Of a stretch of 64,000 nt of DNA, positions 55,304 through 64,000 are shown piece by piece. A model generated the notes under the pieces. That model was not told the origin of the DNA. It did not search any database and saw nothing but the letters and a program-made list of their open reading frames with translations. Position numbers and translations under genes: made by a program. The DNA is from Novosphingobium sediminis (GTDB lineage Bacteria; Pseudomonadota; Alphaproteobacteria; Sphingomonadales; Sphingomonadaceae). Position 1 is the first letter of the stretch, and the number at the start of each line of letters is the position of its first letter. The DNA lies in NCBI RefSeq assembly GCF_007991615.1, contig NZ_BJYR01000019.1:62001-126000 (forward strand), in the 5' to 3' direction.

Positions 55304-55962
55304 GCGAATTGACCGAAGCTGAAGCCGCAGCGCGCGCGGACCTCGAAGAACGTGCGCGCCGGCTGTTCGCCGGGCCGATCACCTTCCTCAAGTCCGCGCC
55401 TGCGCTCAAGTTCCTGCCTGATCCCGAGGCGCCCGAGATCGCGTTTTCTGGCCGCTCCAACGTCGGCAAGTCCTCGCTGCTCAACGCGCTGACGGGGCGC
55501 AATTCGCTTGCGCGCACCTCGGTCACGCCGGGCCGCACGCAGGAGCTCAACTTCTTCGACGTCGGCACGCCGCTGCAGATGCGGCTCGTCGACATGCCCG
55601 GCTACGGCTTCGCCAAGGCACCGCCCTCGGTCACCGAGCAGTGGAGGCGCCTCGTGCGCGATTTCCTGCGTGGGCGAGTTGTGCTGAAGCGCACGCTGCT
55701 GCTGATCGACGCGCGCCATGGCATCAAGCCGGTCGACGAAGACATGATGCAGATGCTCGACGAGGCGGCCGTCGGCTACCGCGTCGTCCTCACCAAGGCC
55801 GACAAGATCAAGGCCAGCGATCTTGCCGCGACGGTCGCCGCCACGGAAGCCGCCGCGCGCAAGCGTACCGCGGCCTTCCCGCAGGTCCATGTCACCTCGT
55901 CCGAGGTCAAGATGGGGATCGCCGAACTGCGCGCCGCCATCCTCGAGGATGCCGCGATCTAG
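55300..55962 (+). CDS. engB: Ribosome biogenesis GTPase EngB/YihA
   Basis: 220 residues. GTPase motifs: GRSNVGKSSLLN (P-loop), RTSVTPGRTQ, DMPGYG (G3), TKADK (G4) and TSS (G5). Needed for large ribosomal subunit assembly. Coupled to yidC; its stop shares CTAG with the convergent GGDEF-EAL gene. Confidence 0.96.
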   Translation: MSELTEAEAAARADLEERARRLFAGPITFLKSAPALKFLPDPEAPEIAFSGRSNVGKSSLLNALTGRNSLARTSVTPGRTQELNFFDVGTPLQMRLVDMPGYGFAKAPPSVTEQWRRLVRDFLRGRVVLKRTLLLIDARHGIKPVDEDMMQMLDEAAVGYRVVLTKADKIKASDLAATVAATEAAARKRTAAFPQVHVTSSEVKMGIAELRAAILEDAAI

Positions 55963-57920
55963 GCAGCACGGGCGGCCCGCCGTTCCAGCAGCGTGTCCAG
56001 TGCAACCGGGCGTTCGATGAAATAGCCCTGCGCATAGTGGAAGCCCGCAAGGGTCGCCTCCATCAGCTGCATTTCGGTTTCGATCCCCTCGAACACGCAT
56101 TCCAGCCGCAGCGAGCGCGTAAGGTTGAAGATCGCCCGGACCAGCCGCCGGCCCTCGCCGTCGTCGAGCCGGACGGCAAAGCTGCGGTCGATCTTGATGA
56201 TGTCGATCGGCAGCATGTGCAGCGTGCTGAGACTGGAATAGCCCGTGCCGAAATCATCGAGCGCGATCTTGGCCCCGCAGCCGCGCAGCTTCTCCAGCGC
56301 CGCACGTGCGCCCGCAAAGTCGTCGATCAGCGAGGTTTCGGTGATCTCGAGCACCAGCCGGCTGGCATCGATCCCGCTGCTCGCGATGCGATCGATCAGC
56401 GCTGCGACAGTACCCGGATCGGCGATGTCGGTCGGTGCGAGGTTGAACGAAAGGCGCTGCCCGGCTGGCAACTGCGCGAAATCGCCGAGGACTCGCTCGA
56501 ACGCCGCCAGCGTGACAGTGCGCGCCATGCCCAGCCGCTCGGCGGTGGCAAACAGCAGTTCGGCGGCGACCGCCCCGATCGTCGGCGATTCCCAGCGCGC
56601 GAGCGCCTCCACACCGACCATCGCCATCGAGCGCGTTCGCACGATGGGCTGGTAAACCATCGTCAGTTCGCGCTTCAGGTCGGCGCTCTGCAGCGCTGCC
56701 TCAAGCGCCTGCTCGGAACGGATGATCCGCTCCAGCTCGGAAGAGAACCGCACGATCCCGCCGCGCCGCGCCTTCTTGGCGTGATAAAGCGCGAAATCGG
56801 CGCGGTCGAACAGGTCATGCGCGCTCGCGCCCGCTTCCGGCCATGCCGCAAGGCCCACCGAACAGCCAACCGAGACCACCGTGTCGCCCAGCGGTACAGG
56901 CTCCTGCACGCGCCCGCAAAGCCACGCACCCATCGCTTCGGCCGCTTCCATCGGGCCTTCGATGATGAGCCCGAACTCATCGCCGCCGAGCCGCGCGATC
57001 ACCGCATCTGGTCCGCTTGCGCGTTGCAGCCGCTCTCCGATCACCTGCAGCAGGCGGTCTCCCTGCGCATGGCCGTGGACGTCATTGATCGGCTTGAACT
57101 GGTCGAGATCGATCACTCCGATTGCGAAAGGCTGGGCCTGATCCCCCCGAGCCAGCAACGCATCGAGCCGGGCGAAGAAATAGCGGCGATTGGGCAGCCC
57201 CGTCAGCGGATCGGAATGCGCCAGCCGCGCGTTTTCCTCCGCAAGGTGGTGAGCCTGCGTGCGTTCATGGTGGAGCGCCGCCTGCGATTCCTCGAGCGCC
57301 GTGAATGAGCCGTAGGAATCGCGCAGCACCTTGAGCACGACCACGCCCACCATCAGGATGTTGAGCGCCATCGAGGCCATCGTCACGGTCCCGCGCGCCA
57401 GACAATAGGTAAGAAACACGCCGAGCACGACGTAGCAGACGAGATGAGCCGCACGGGGCAGGTAGGTCAGGCAGAAAATGCAGCCCATCACCGTGATGGC
57501 CACGAAGACGGTGACATGGCCATGCTGATCGCCATTGCCATACTGATCGAGCGCGAGGGCCCAGCTGACAAACAGGACCGACAGCAGCGTGGCCATCACT
57601 TCCGTCCGCCGCAGCATGCGCATGGCGTAGGGCTCTTCGATGCGGCTCTCGTCGATCGGGCGCATCCACTGCATCACTCGCACCGCGCAAGCGCCGATCA
57701 GCACGATCGGCAACCATAGCGATAGCCACAGCGGCGCGGCGGCGTGATGGGTATAGGCGAGCGCCGCCGCATTCATCGTCAGGATGAGGTACATGGGCGG
57801 CAACTGCTTGCGCAGGCGCAGGAATTGTTCGACGGGCAGGGGGCGCTGTCCGGATCCCCGATCAAGAGATCCGCCACCCGCCGAATGGGGCGTAGCAGCC
57901 ACGTCAGCCTTCGATGCCAT
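55959..57920 (-). CDS. GGDEF-EAL bifunctional cyclic di-GMP enzyme
   Basis: 653 residues. Five to six membrane helices (about 44-195) form a membrane sensor, then GGDEF domain with intact LGGDEFG (311-317) and EAL domain with VEAL (437-440), DDFGTGYSSL and KIDRSF. Both active sites look intact, so it may make and break cyclic di-GMP. No dedicated signal partner is nearby. Confidence 0.94.
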   Translation of the reverse strand: MASKADVAATPHSAGGGSLDRGSGQRPLPVEQFLRLRKQLPPMYLILTMNAAALAYTHHAAAPLWLSLWLPIVLIGACAVRVMQWMRPIDESRIEEPYAMRMLRRTEVMATLLSVLFVSWALALDQYGNGDQHGHVTVFVAITVMGCIFCLTYLPRAAHLVCYVVLGVFLTYCLARGTVTMASMALNILMVGVVVLKVLRDSYGSFTALEESQAALHHERTQAHHLAEENARLAHSDPLTGLPNRRYFFARLDALLARGDQAQPFAIGVIDLDQFKPINDVHGHAQGDRLLQVIGERLQRASGPDAVIARLGGDEFGLIIEGPMEAAEAMGAWLCGRVQEPVPLGDTVVSVGCSVGLAAWPEAGASAHDLFDRADFALYHAKKARRGGIVRFSSELERIIRSEQALEAALQSADLKRELTMVYQPIVRTRSMAMVGVEALARWESPTIGAVAAELLFATAERLGMARTVTLAAFERVLGDFAQLPAGQRLSFNLAPTDIADPGTVAALIDRIASSGIDASRLVLEITETSLIDDFAGARAALEKLRGCGAKIALDDFGTGYSSLSTLHMLPIDIIKIDRSFAVRLDDGEGRRLVRAIFNLTRSLRLECVFEGIETEMQLMEATLAGFHYAQGYFIERPVALDTLLERRAARAA

Positions 57921-58070
57921 GTGGCATATTCACGCGCAGGGCCTTGTCGCGGCGTTGCGCCGGCTATCCGCGAGAACACTCCGGGTTGGCGATGAAAAAA
58001 CTAACCTTGGACCCCCGCGCGGCCCCGCTGCCTCGACAGCGCGGCGCTAAGGGGTTAGGCCTATTCGCCC

Positions 58071-58739
58071 ATGAAGCTCGTCATCGGTAACCGCTCCTAT
58101 TCCAGCTGGTCCCTGCGTGGATGGCTGGCCGCCCGCCAATCCGGCCTTGCGTTCGAAACGCAGGTTGTCCCGCTCTATGGCGAAAACTGGGATGCGGTGA
58201 AGGGCGCCATTCCCGAACTCGCGCCCTCGGCGGGCAAAGTGCCGGTGCTGTGGCATGGTGACGGCGTCGTGTGGGATAGCCTCGCCATCCTCGAATACCT
58301 TGCGGACAAGGTTGGGCGCGACAGGTACTGGCCCAAGCAGGACGATGCCCGCGCCCTTGCCCGAGCGATGGTCAGCGAAATGCACTCGAGCTTTGGCGCG
58401 CTGCGCAGTGAACTGCCGTTCAACCTGCGGATGGAGCCTGTGGCCAAGCCGCTCAACGATTCCGTTCGCGCCGATGTCGAGCGGATCCTCACGCTCTGGG
58501 CACAGGCGCGCGCGCGGTTTGGGCAGGGCGGTCCGTTCCTGTTCGGTACGTTCAGCGCGGCAGACATATTCTTCGCGCCGGTCGTCGTGCGGTTCCGGCA
58601 GTACGGCGTGCCGGTGCCGGGCTTTGCCGCAGCCTATATGGACGCGATCTGGGAGCACGAATGGCTCGAGGCCTGGCGCGCCGCCGCGGCGGACGAGAGC
58701 TGGTCAATCCCGCACTTCGATGCTGCGGCCGACGTTTGA
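58071..58739 (+). CDS. Glutathione S-transferase, second copy
   Basis: 222 residues, same type as the gene at 48533-49216: RSYSSWSLRGWLA at the N-terminus, GKVPVL, and VVWDSLAILEYLADK. The two share the SYSSWSLR-type start and so belong to one subfamily. Stands alone. Confidence 0.92.
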   Translation: MKLVIGNRSYSSWSLRGWLAARQSGLAFETQVVPLYGENWDAVKGAIPELAPSAGKVPVLWHGDGVVWDSLAILEYLADKVGRDRYWPKQDDARALARAMVSEMHSSFGALRSELPFNLRMEPVAKPLNDSVRADVERILTLWAQARARFGQGGPFLFGTFSAADIFFAPVVVRFRQYGVPVPGFAAAYMDAIWEHEWLEAWRAAAADESWSIPHFDAAADV

Positions 58740-58741
58740 TC

Positions 58742-59164
58742 TCAGTCCCGCGCCGGCAGCCATAGTGGGCCGACGGCGGCGAGCAGCACGAGCACGTTGA
58801 TCGCCGCATTGGCAGCATTGCCCGATGCGATGGAGCCCGCGCTGTCGAGGCAGAACCACGCGGTGAGCCCCGTCACCACCGTCCGCCGCACGCCTTCGGG
58901 CGCCGCATCGTGGACCCACGCCGAGAGGCACCAGATCGTGACGCCCCAGCCCAGCAGGAAGCCGCCGGTCAGCGCGGACAGGAAGCGCGTATCGGCCGAG
59001 GCATAGGTCACGCTGCCGTCGATGGGCCAACTCAGGATATCGAGCGAAAGGCGGGCAGGCTCGGTTGCCGCGACCATTGTGCCGAGGAAGAACACCGGCC
59101 CGAACGATCCGACGATCACCGCGGCTACTTTGAGCCAGAACTTGTGGAACGCGCGTGATCGCAT
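58742..59164 (-). CDS. Hypothetical four-helix membrane protein
   Basis: 140 residues from ATG 59164, about four membrane segments (11-31, 61-80, 93-112, 118-135). No family recognised; texture suggests a small membrane protein of unknown role. Convergent with the GST gene, stops two bases apart. Confidence 0.65.
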   Translation of the reverse strand: MRSRAFHKFWLKVAAVIVGSFGPVFFLGTMVAATEPARLSLDILSWPIDGSVTYASADTRFLSALTGGFLLGWGVTIWCLSAWVHDAAPEGVRRTVVTGLTAWFCLDSAGSIASGNAANAAINVLVLLAAVGPLWLPARD

Positions 59165-59294
59165 GGTGTCCGGCCTCCGGCATTGCGGTTGTGCCTTGTT
59201 TTTGCGCCCAAACCGCGCCCCGGCAATTACCTCGCACGTCATCCGGCCCGCGCGGGTGCTTCCCTCTGCTTCCCGGCTCGTCTAACGCCGGGAG

Positions 59295-60437
59295 ATGGCC
59301 GAACTTCCCGATGTTCTCTCACGCACCGCCGCGCTGATCGAGGCGCCCAGCATCACGCCTGCCACCGGCACGGTGTTCGATTGCCTTGAAGCCATGCTCG
59401 CCCCGCTGGGTTTTGCGGTGCACCGATTCCTTGCCGGAGAGCCGCCCGAAGGCCCGGTCGAGAACCTCTTTGCCATCCGGCAGGGCCTGGCGGGCTCGCG
59501 CCATTTCGCCTTTGCCGGCCACCTCGATGTCGTCCCGCCCGGCGAAGGCTGGTCGAGCGCGCCGTTCACGGCGGACCTGCGCGAGGTGCCCGGTGGCCGG
59601 ATGCTCTACGGGCGCGGCGCAGTCGACATGAAGGGCGCCATCGCGGCCATGGTCTGCGCGGTCGAGCAGATCCCGGAGGAGGCCGGCACGATCAGCTTCA
59701 TCATCACCGGTGATGAGGAAGGACCGGCCAAGTACGGCACCGTTCCGCTGATCGCCCACATGCGCGAAGTCGGCGCGATCCCCGATTTCTGCCTCGTGGG
59801 CGAGCCGACTTCGGTCCACCGGCTGGGCGATATGGTGAAGATCGGCCGGCGCGGCTCAGTCAACATGTGGCTCACCGCCAAGGGCGCGCAGGGCCACGTT
59901 GCCTATCCGCACCTCGCCGATAACCCGATCCCGCGCCTCGTCGCGCTGCTGGCAGAGCTTGATGCGCTGGTGCTCGACGAAGGCAGCGAGTGGTTCCAGC
60001 CCTCGAACCTCGAAGTAACCGATCTCGAAGTCGGCAACCGCGCCACCAACGTGATTCCGGCAGAAGCGCGCGCGCGCCTTTCGGTCCGCTACAACGATCA
60101 CCACACCGGGCAGGCGCTGGTTGACCGTGTGACGGAAATCGCCGCCAGGCACCGCACCGAGGTGCGCGCCACGTTGCACGGCGAGGCATTCATCACGCTG
60201 CCTGGTGCGCAGTCCGCGCTGGTGGCAGCGGCGGTCGAGGCGGAGACCGGCCTCTCGCCCGAGCTTTCGACCACCGGCGGCACGTCCGACGCCCGCTTCC
60301 TGCGCGCGCTTTGCCCGGTGATCGAGTTTGGCCTCACCAATGCCACGATGCACAAGACCGACGAGGCGGTGGCGGTGGAGGATCTCGAGGTGCTGACGCG
60401 CATCTACCGCCGCATTGCTGAGGCGGCGCTGGCATGA
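59295..60437 (+). CDS. dapE: Succinyl-diaminopimelate desuccinylase
   Basis: 380 residues of the M20 metallopeptidase family. FAGHLDVVPPG supplies metal ligands and catalytic Asp, RGAVDMKGAIAAMV and TGDEEGPA the other ligands and general base; the lid domain and TTGGTSDARF complete it. Hydrolyses N-succinyl-diaminopimelate in lysine and cell-wall synthesis. GGGAG precedes the ATG. Overlaps the SnoaL gene by ATGA. Confidence 0.96.
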   Translation: MAELPDVLSRTAALIEAPSITPATGTVFDCLEAMLAPLGFAVHRFLAGEPPEGPVENLFAIRQGLAGSRHFAFAGHLDVVPPGEGWSSAPFTADLREVPGGRMLYGRGAVDMKGAIAAMVCAVEQIPEEAGTISFIITGDEEGPAKYGTVPLIAHMREVGAIPDFCLVGEPTSVHRLGDMVKIGRRGSVNMWLTAKGAQGHVAYPHLADNPIPRLVALLAELDALVLDEGSEWFQPSNLEVTDLEVGNRATNVIPAEARARLSVRYNDHHTGQALVDRVTEIAARHRTEVRATLHGEAFITLPGAQSALVAAAVEAETGLSPELSTTGGTSDARFLRALCPVIEFGLTNATMHKTDEAVAVEDLEVLTRIYRRIAEAALA

Positions 60438-60892
60438 AGATGCTGGGCCGGATTGCCGCATGCCTTGCCGTGGCCGCGTTCCTCGCTGCACCGCTGTCTG
60501 CCAAGCCGGCGCCTTCGCTGACCGAGCGCAACCGCGCGATCATCACGGACTTCGCGCACTTGTTCTACGACAAGCGCGATGTCCGCGCCGCCTTCGCGAA
60601 GTACGTCGCGCCGGACTATATCCAGCACAACGCCAATATCCTCGATGGCCGCGATGCCGCGATTGCCGCGCTGGAGCCGATGTTCCGGCAGGAAGGCTCG
60701 CGCTTCGAGATCAAGCGGATCGTGGTGGATGGCGACATGGCGGTGGTCCATCTCCACGGCCGCGCTGGTGCTGCGGGCAATGGCGGGACGGTGGCGGATA
60801 TCTACCGCTTGAAGGGCGGAAAGATCGTCGAGCACTGGGATATTCTCCAGCCGATTGCCGACAAACCCTTGAACTCGCACGCCTATTTCTGA
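60434..60892 (+). CDS. Secreted SnoaL/NTF2-like protein
   Basis: 152 residues with a signal peptide (1-23, ending LSA), then an NTF2-like cone fold: RDVRAAFAKYVAPDYIQHNAN, VVDGDMAVVHLH, DIYRLKGGKIVEHWDILQ. The KIVEHWD ending is typical of SnoaL-like proteins. Exported, role unknown. Coupled to dapE, which is an unusual partner. Confidence 0.85.
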   Translation: MKMLGRIAACLAVAAFLAAPLSAKPAPSLTERNRAIITDFAHLFYDKRDVRAAFAKYVAPDYIQHNANILDGRDAAIAALEPMFRQEGSRFEIKRIVVDGDMAVVHLHGRAGAAGNGGTVADIYRLKGGKIVEHWDILQPIADKPLNSHAYF

Positions 60893-60896
60893 AGGC

Positions 60897-61472
60897 TCAG
60901 CGCGCTTTCCTGAGCACGATATAGACGGCGCCGTCTCCGCCGTGGCGGGGCTGTGCGGGCCGCACGGAAGCAATGCGTCCGGCGTGGGGACTGGCGGCGA
61001 GCCAATCGAGCAGCTTCGCCCTGATTGCACCGCGCTTCTCGCCGCGCAGGTCGTTTTCCGGCACCGGGCGGTGCTTGCCGGCGATCAGCAGGATCACCCG
61101 CGCGCCCATTGCCAGCGCCTGCTCGATCCCGCCGTTGAGCCGCATGTGCGCCATGGCGAGGGTGAGGCCGTGAAGATCGATGGTGACGTCGGGTTGCAGC
61201 GGTCCGCGCGTCAGCTTGCGGTCCCAGCTTGAATCGAGCCCGCCTGCGGTGAGCGGGCGTACTGGCGCCGCCACAGGAGCCGCTTCCGGGCGAGGCTGGG
61301 GAATGCGGCCTTTGACGCGCTTGGGGGGCGGGGCAGGTGGCTCGATTGGCTCTCCTGCAGGCAGCGCGGGTGCAGGCGCCACCTTCTTCGGATGAAGCGG
61401 GGTGACAGTCGCAGCCACTTTCCGCCACAGCGCGGCTTCGTCGGGGCTGAGCCCGCGCGGGGGCGCCCTCAC
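60897..61472 (-). CDS. Smr-domain protein
   Basis: 191 residues. A proline-rich N-terminal half, then the Smr (MutS2 C-terminal-like) nuclease domain with IDLHGLTLAMAH and ILLIAGKH. GTG start overlaps the mltA stop by four bases. In sphingomonads this Smr gene follows mltA and the Tim44-like gene; role likely in nucleic-acid cleavage. Confidence 0.93.
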   Translation of the reverse strand: MRAPPRGLSPDEAALWRKVAATVTPLHPKKVAPAPALPAGEPIEPPAPPPKRVKGRIPQPRPEAAPVAAPVRPLTAGGLDSSWDRKLTRGPLQPDVTIDLHGLTLAMAHMRLNGGIEQALAMGARVILLIAGKHRPVPENDLRGEKRGAIRAKLLDWLAASPHAGRIASVRPAQPRHGGDGAVYIVLRKAR

Positions 61473-62683
61473 ATGCCGTCCGATCTGGGCCCGTTCAGCC
61501 GGGCGAGCGTGCCCTTGGGCAGCAGGATCAGCGCCTGCCCCTGCGCGCGCATGCCGCCGGCGATGGTCCGTGCATCGGCGCCAGCACCCCAGAAACTGTC
61601 AAAGCGGTTGGGGCCCTTGATCGCGCCGCCAGTATCCTGCGCCACCCAGAGCCCGGAAATGCCGCCTTCGCCCTGCAGCCAGACCGGCGCACCGAGCGGT
61701 ACGTAGGCTGGGTCTGCGGCAAGTGTGGTGCGCGGCGTGATCGGCACGTTCAGCGCGCCCACGGTGTCAGTCCCTGCACGCTCGCGGAAGAACACATAGC
61801 TCTGGTTCTGCTGCATCAGCGCGCTGCCTTCCACGGGGTGTTCGTGGATGTAGCGCAGGATGCCCTGCATCGAGCCGGGGTACTGGCCGGGACCGCTGCC
61901 GATCAGCCCCTGATTGCGCATCACGCTGCCGATGCCCGTATAGGGGTAGCCATTCTGCCCGGCGAAGCCGAGCCGCACGATGGACCCGTCAGGCGCGCGG
62001 AGGCGGCCCGAGCCCTGAACCTGGAGGAAGAACAGCTCGGCCCGGTCGGCCACCCAGCCGATCTCAAGCCCGCGGCCAGCCAGCGCGCCGTTTTCGATCG
62101 CGGTGCGGTCGTAGTAGGGGACGAAGCGCCCAGTCTCATCGTAGCGACCCAAAGGCTGGCTGCCATCGGGCTGTGGCGGCGCATCGCCCGGCCTGGCGCG
62201 GACAAGATCGGGGGGCAGGGCATAGACCGGCACGTCAAAGCCCGGCTGGCGCACGCGCACCCCGGCAATCTCCGGCTCGTAATAGCCCGTCACCAGCGCT
62301 TCGCCGCGCGCCACGGTTGCCGTCTCGAAGTAGCGGGTGAAGAAGCCCTTTGCGTCTTCCGGCGGCCATCCCGCGGCAGCCGCGCAAGCGGGCGCCCAGT
62401 CTTCCGGACGGGTCAGCCCGCTGGTGTCATTGCGCCGGGTGAGGCGCGGGCAGCTTGTGACGAAAGCGGAAAGCGCCGCGCGCGCATTCGCATCGGTGAA
62501 GCCCAGTCCCGCGGTCAGTGGCCCTCGGAAGGTGCCAATCAATGCGGCATTGGGAGCCGTGGGCGGAACCGGGGGAACCGGTGCGCTTTGCGGGATAAGG
62601 GGAATGCAGCCTGACAGGAACGCGGGTGCGATGATCGCAAGCCAGGCCAGCTTGCCGACCCGTCCTGCACCCCAAACGTTCAC
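61469..62683 (-). CDS. mltA: Membrane-bound lytic murein transglycosylase A
   Basis: 404 residues. Lipoprotein signal with LSGC (Cys26). MltA barrel region GYYEPEIAGVR and VYALPPDLV, then the 3D domain with GALNVPITPRTTLAADPAYVPLG, and catalytic Asp in VAQDTGGAI. Cleaves peptidoglycan strands. GTG start six bases after the Tim44-like stop, so the three genes form an operon. Confidence 0.95.
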   Translation of the reverse strand: MNVWGAGRVGKLAWLAIIAPAFLSGCIPLIPQSAPVPPVPPTAPNAALIGTFRGPLTAGLGFTDANARAALSAFVTSCPRLTRRNDTSGLTRPEDWAPACAAAAGWPPEDAKGFFTRYFETATVARGEALVTGYYEPEIAGVRVRQPGFDVPVYALPPDLVRARPGDAPPQPDGSQPLGRYDETGRFVPYYDRTAIENGALAGRGLEIGWVADRAELFFLQVQGSGRLRAPDGSIVRLGFAGQNGYPYTGIGSVMRNQGLIGSGPGQYPGSMQGILRYIHEHPVEGSALMQQNQSYVFFRERAGTDTVGALNVPITPRTTLAADPAYVPLGAPVWLQGEGGISGLWVAQDTGGAIKGPNRFDSFWGAGADARTIAGGMRAQGQALILLPKGTLARLNGPRSDGM

Positions 62684-62689
62684 GCGAAA

Positions 62690-63364
62690 TCAGGCCTCGT
62701 CGGTCTCGTCGACCACCCAGTCCGGATCGCGCGAAGTGAGATCGCGCGAGAAAGTCCAGACATCGCGCGTTTCAATGGCATCGTCGAGCGAGCCGGCGAC
62801 GACCGCGCCGCTTGCGTCGCGGGTGACCGAGGCGACATCAGCCACGAAGCGGACGGTGACCCGTGCGCGGGGCGCGGTGTAGCTGGCATCGACGATGCGC
62901 GCTTCCTCGATGCGGATCAGGTTGGCCGTCACCGCTTCGCCGGCTGCATTGCGCGCGTCGATCGCTTCGGCGAACCCGGCGTAGACGTCGCTGTCGCACA
63001 GCTGCGAAAGTTCATCCTTGTCGCCGCGCCAGAACGCTTCGAGCACCATGCCATAAGCACCGCGTGCCCCGGCAAGGAACTGGCCGACATCGAAGCGGCG
63101 ATCTGCACCGACGATGGCGCGGATACCCGCTTCGGCGCGGAAATCGAGCTGGCTATCCTGCGGCAGCGGCAGCGCGCGCGGGGCGGCAGCGGTCTTTTCC
63201 GGCAGGCGCGGCGCCAGGGCGCGCGGCGCGCTTGAGGGATCGGGCTGCTCAACGCGGCGGCGCAGCGGCTCCTCGTTCTGCTCCGGACGGCGGCCCAGTA
63301 CTGCATAGAGTCGCAGGCCCAGGAATGCTGCGATCATGGCGAGAATCACAATTTCAACAATCAC
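62690..63364 (-). CDS. Tim44/TimA-domain membrane protein
   Basis: 224 residues from GTG 63364: VIVEIVILAMIAAFLGLRLY anchors it in the membrane, followed by a proline-rich linker and a C-terminal Tim44-like domain (LAGARGAYGMVLEAFWRGDKDELS, WTFSRDLTS, DPDWVVDET). This bacterial Tim44 homologue is thought to help the inner membrane, perhaps with protein export. Located beside mltA as in relatives. Confidence 0.9.
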   Translation of the reverse strand: MIVEIVILAMIAAFLGLRLYAVLGRRPEQNEEPLRRRVEQPDPSSAPRALAPRLPEKTAAAPRALPLPQDSQLDFRAEAGIRAIVGADRRFDVGQFLAGARGAYGMVLEAFWRGDKDELSQLCDSDVYAGFAEAIDARNAAGEAVTANLIRIEEARIVDASYTAPRARVTVRFVADVASVTRDASGAVVAGSLDDAIETRDVWTFSRDLTSRDPDWVVDETDEA

Positions 63365-63652
63365 AAGGCCACATCCTGCATAATCTGGGCAGTAGTCGGG
63401 CCTGCGGGTCCCGATCGCTGCCAAGAGGTCATCGTGCCCTATGTGGTTACGAAATACAAATGAACAACGCGTGGACGGCACCCGGAATGGCTTCCTGAGG
63501 CGGTTTTTCGCCTGCCTCAAGGTGCACCCTGCCGCAATCGTGCGTGAAGCCGGGCTTGGGGGGACTTCCCGTGCGAGCGCGATTGCCCCGTTCTGCGGCA
63601 GATGCTAGGCGGCGCGCCAATCTCTTCAATTCATTCGCACGAAAGAACGATC
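63365..63652. promoter_or_regulatory. Divergent region before secB, 288 bp
   Basis: Separates the Tim44-like gene from secB. Holds both promoters; a loosely paired GAGGCG/CGCCT stretch at 63497-63520 is the only structure, and it is too weak to call a terminator. Confidence 0.35.
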
Positions 63653-64000
63653 ATGGCCGAAGAAGGCGATATCATCACCCCGCTCGATCTCGACGCGCCC
63701 AACCACGATTCTGGCGCACCTGTCCCGAACGGTGAAGACACCAGCCCCGCGATCGGCCTGATCTCGCAGTACATCAAGGATCTCTCGGTAGAGAACCCCA
63801 ATGCGCCGGACAGCTACGGCTGGACCGATGCACCCGATGTGTCGATCGATTTCAACATCGGCGCCCGCCCGCTCGGCCCCGATGTGCACGAGATCGAGAT
63901 GAAGATCACCGCCACCTCGAAGACGGCGCAGGGCACCCAGTATGCCGTCGAGCTGCTCTACGGCGCGCTTATCGGGATGCGCAACGTGACCGAGGAGCAG
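63653..64000 (+). CDS. secB: Protein-export chaperone SecB (runs past window end)
   Basis: 116 codons, open to the right edge. AIGLISQYIKDLSVENPNAP, then SIDFNIGARPL and VHEIEMKITATSK match SecB. Binds unfolded preproteins and delivers them to SecA. Start ATG 63653; CGAAAG upstream is a weak ribosome site. Confidence 0.95.
   Translation, partial: MAEEGDIITPLDLDAPNHDSGAPVPNGEDTSPAIGLISQYIKDLSVENPNAPDSYGWTDAPDVSIDFNIGARPLGPDVHEIEMKITATSKTAQGTQYAVELLYGALIGMRNVTEEQ

Noticed and set aside
1..64000. tRNA, rRNA, CRISPR arrays, insertion sequences or prophage
   Set aside because: No T-loop motifs, regularly spaced repeats, transposase or integrase sequences were found on either strand.

Overview
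The window is 64 kb of GC-rich DNA from a bacterial chromosome, tightly packed with genes on both strands. Gene content points to an alphaproteobacterium, most likely a sphingomonad (Novosphingobium or Sphingobium-like): the rpmH-rnpA-yidD-yidC-engB block, SecB, a PduO-type cobalamin adenosyltransferase, a Tim44-like protein beside MltA and Smr, TadE/TadG proteins without a full tad locus, and many 1- to 4-base gene overlaps. This is an inference from gene types; no 16S or tRNA gene is present. No transposase, integrase, phage gene, CRISPR array or tRNA was seen.

Layout. 1-3.6 kb: an AraC-type regulator and a zinc alcohol dehydrogenase face a membrane-anchored protein of the linalool dehydratase/isomerase family, suggesting acyclic terpene alcohol metabolism. 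4-7.3 kb: three TadG/TadE-like proteins. 7.3-18.2 kb: membrane protein, aminotransferase, large autotransporter, OmpR/EnvZ-type two-component system, and a 1138-residue GH18-like/deacetylase/glycosyltransferase fusion. 18.5-23.7 kb: three photolyase-family genes coupled by 4-base overlaps, the third an iron-sulfur (6-4) photolyase, followed by a LigB-type dioxygenase. 23.7-29.5 kb: a DabB-DabA inorganic carbon transporter with a zinc-ribbon protein and a divergent LysR regulator sharing a near-perfect 27-bp palindrome. 29.6-31.4 kb: a TauD-like protein lacking its iron histidines behind a perfect FNR/FixK box, and an azoreductase-like gene without an ordinary start codon. 31.4-34.1 kb: a MerR regulator, a Tn501-like mer-type promoter, a glutaredoxin-MauE fusion and a Met/His-rich outer-membrane protein, probably for copper or a related soft metal.

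34-52 kb is mainly housekeeping and accessory metabolism: guaA, a 27-residue membrane peptide gene with its own terminator, gluQ, HIG1, pduO, 3-hydroxybutyryl-CoA dehydrogenase, nuclease, TetR, 5'-nucleotidase, a lipid/membrane operon, a MarR-EmrAB efflux operon, GST, succinyl-CoA:3-ketoacid transferase, HAD and a universal stress protein behind a second FNR-like box. 52-64 kb holds rpmH-rnpA-yidD-yidC-engB, a GGDEF-EAL protein, GST, dapE, Smr, mltA, the Tim44-like gene and the start of secB.

The least explained observations are a 41-bp sequence present in two unrelated intergenic regions (35.9 and 52.4 kb), each ahead of a short terminator-ended unit; the degenerate TauD protein under an oxygen-type promoter; the apparently domain-swapped photolyase; and the linalool isomerase-like gene with its alcohol dehydrogenase neighbour.
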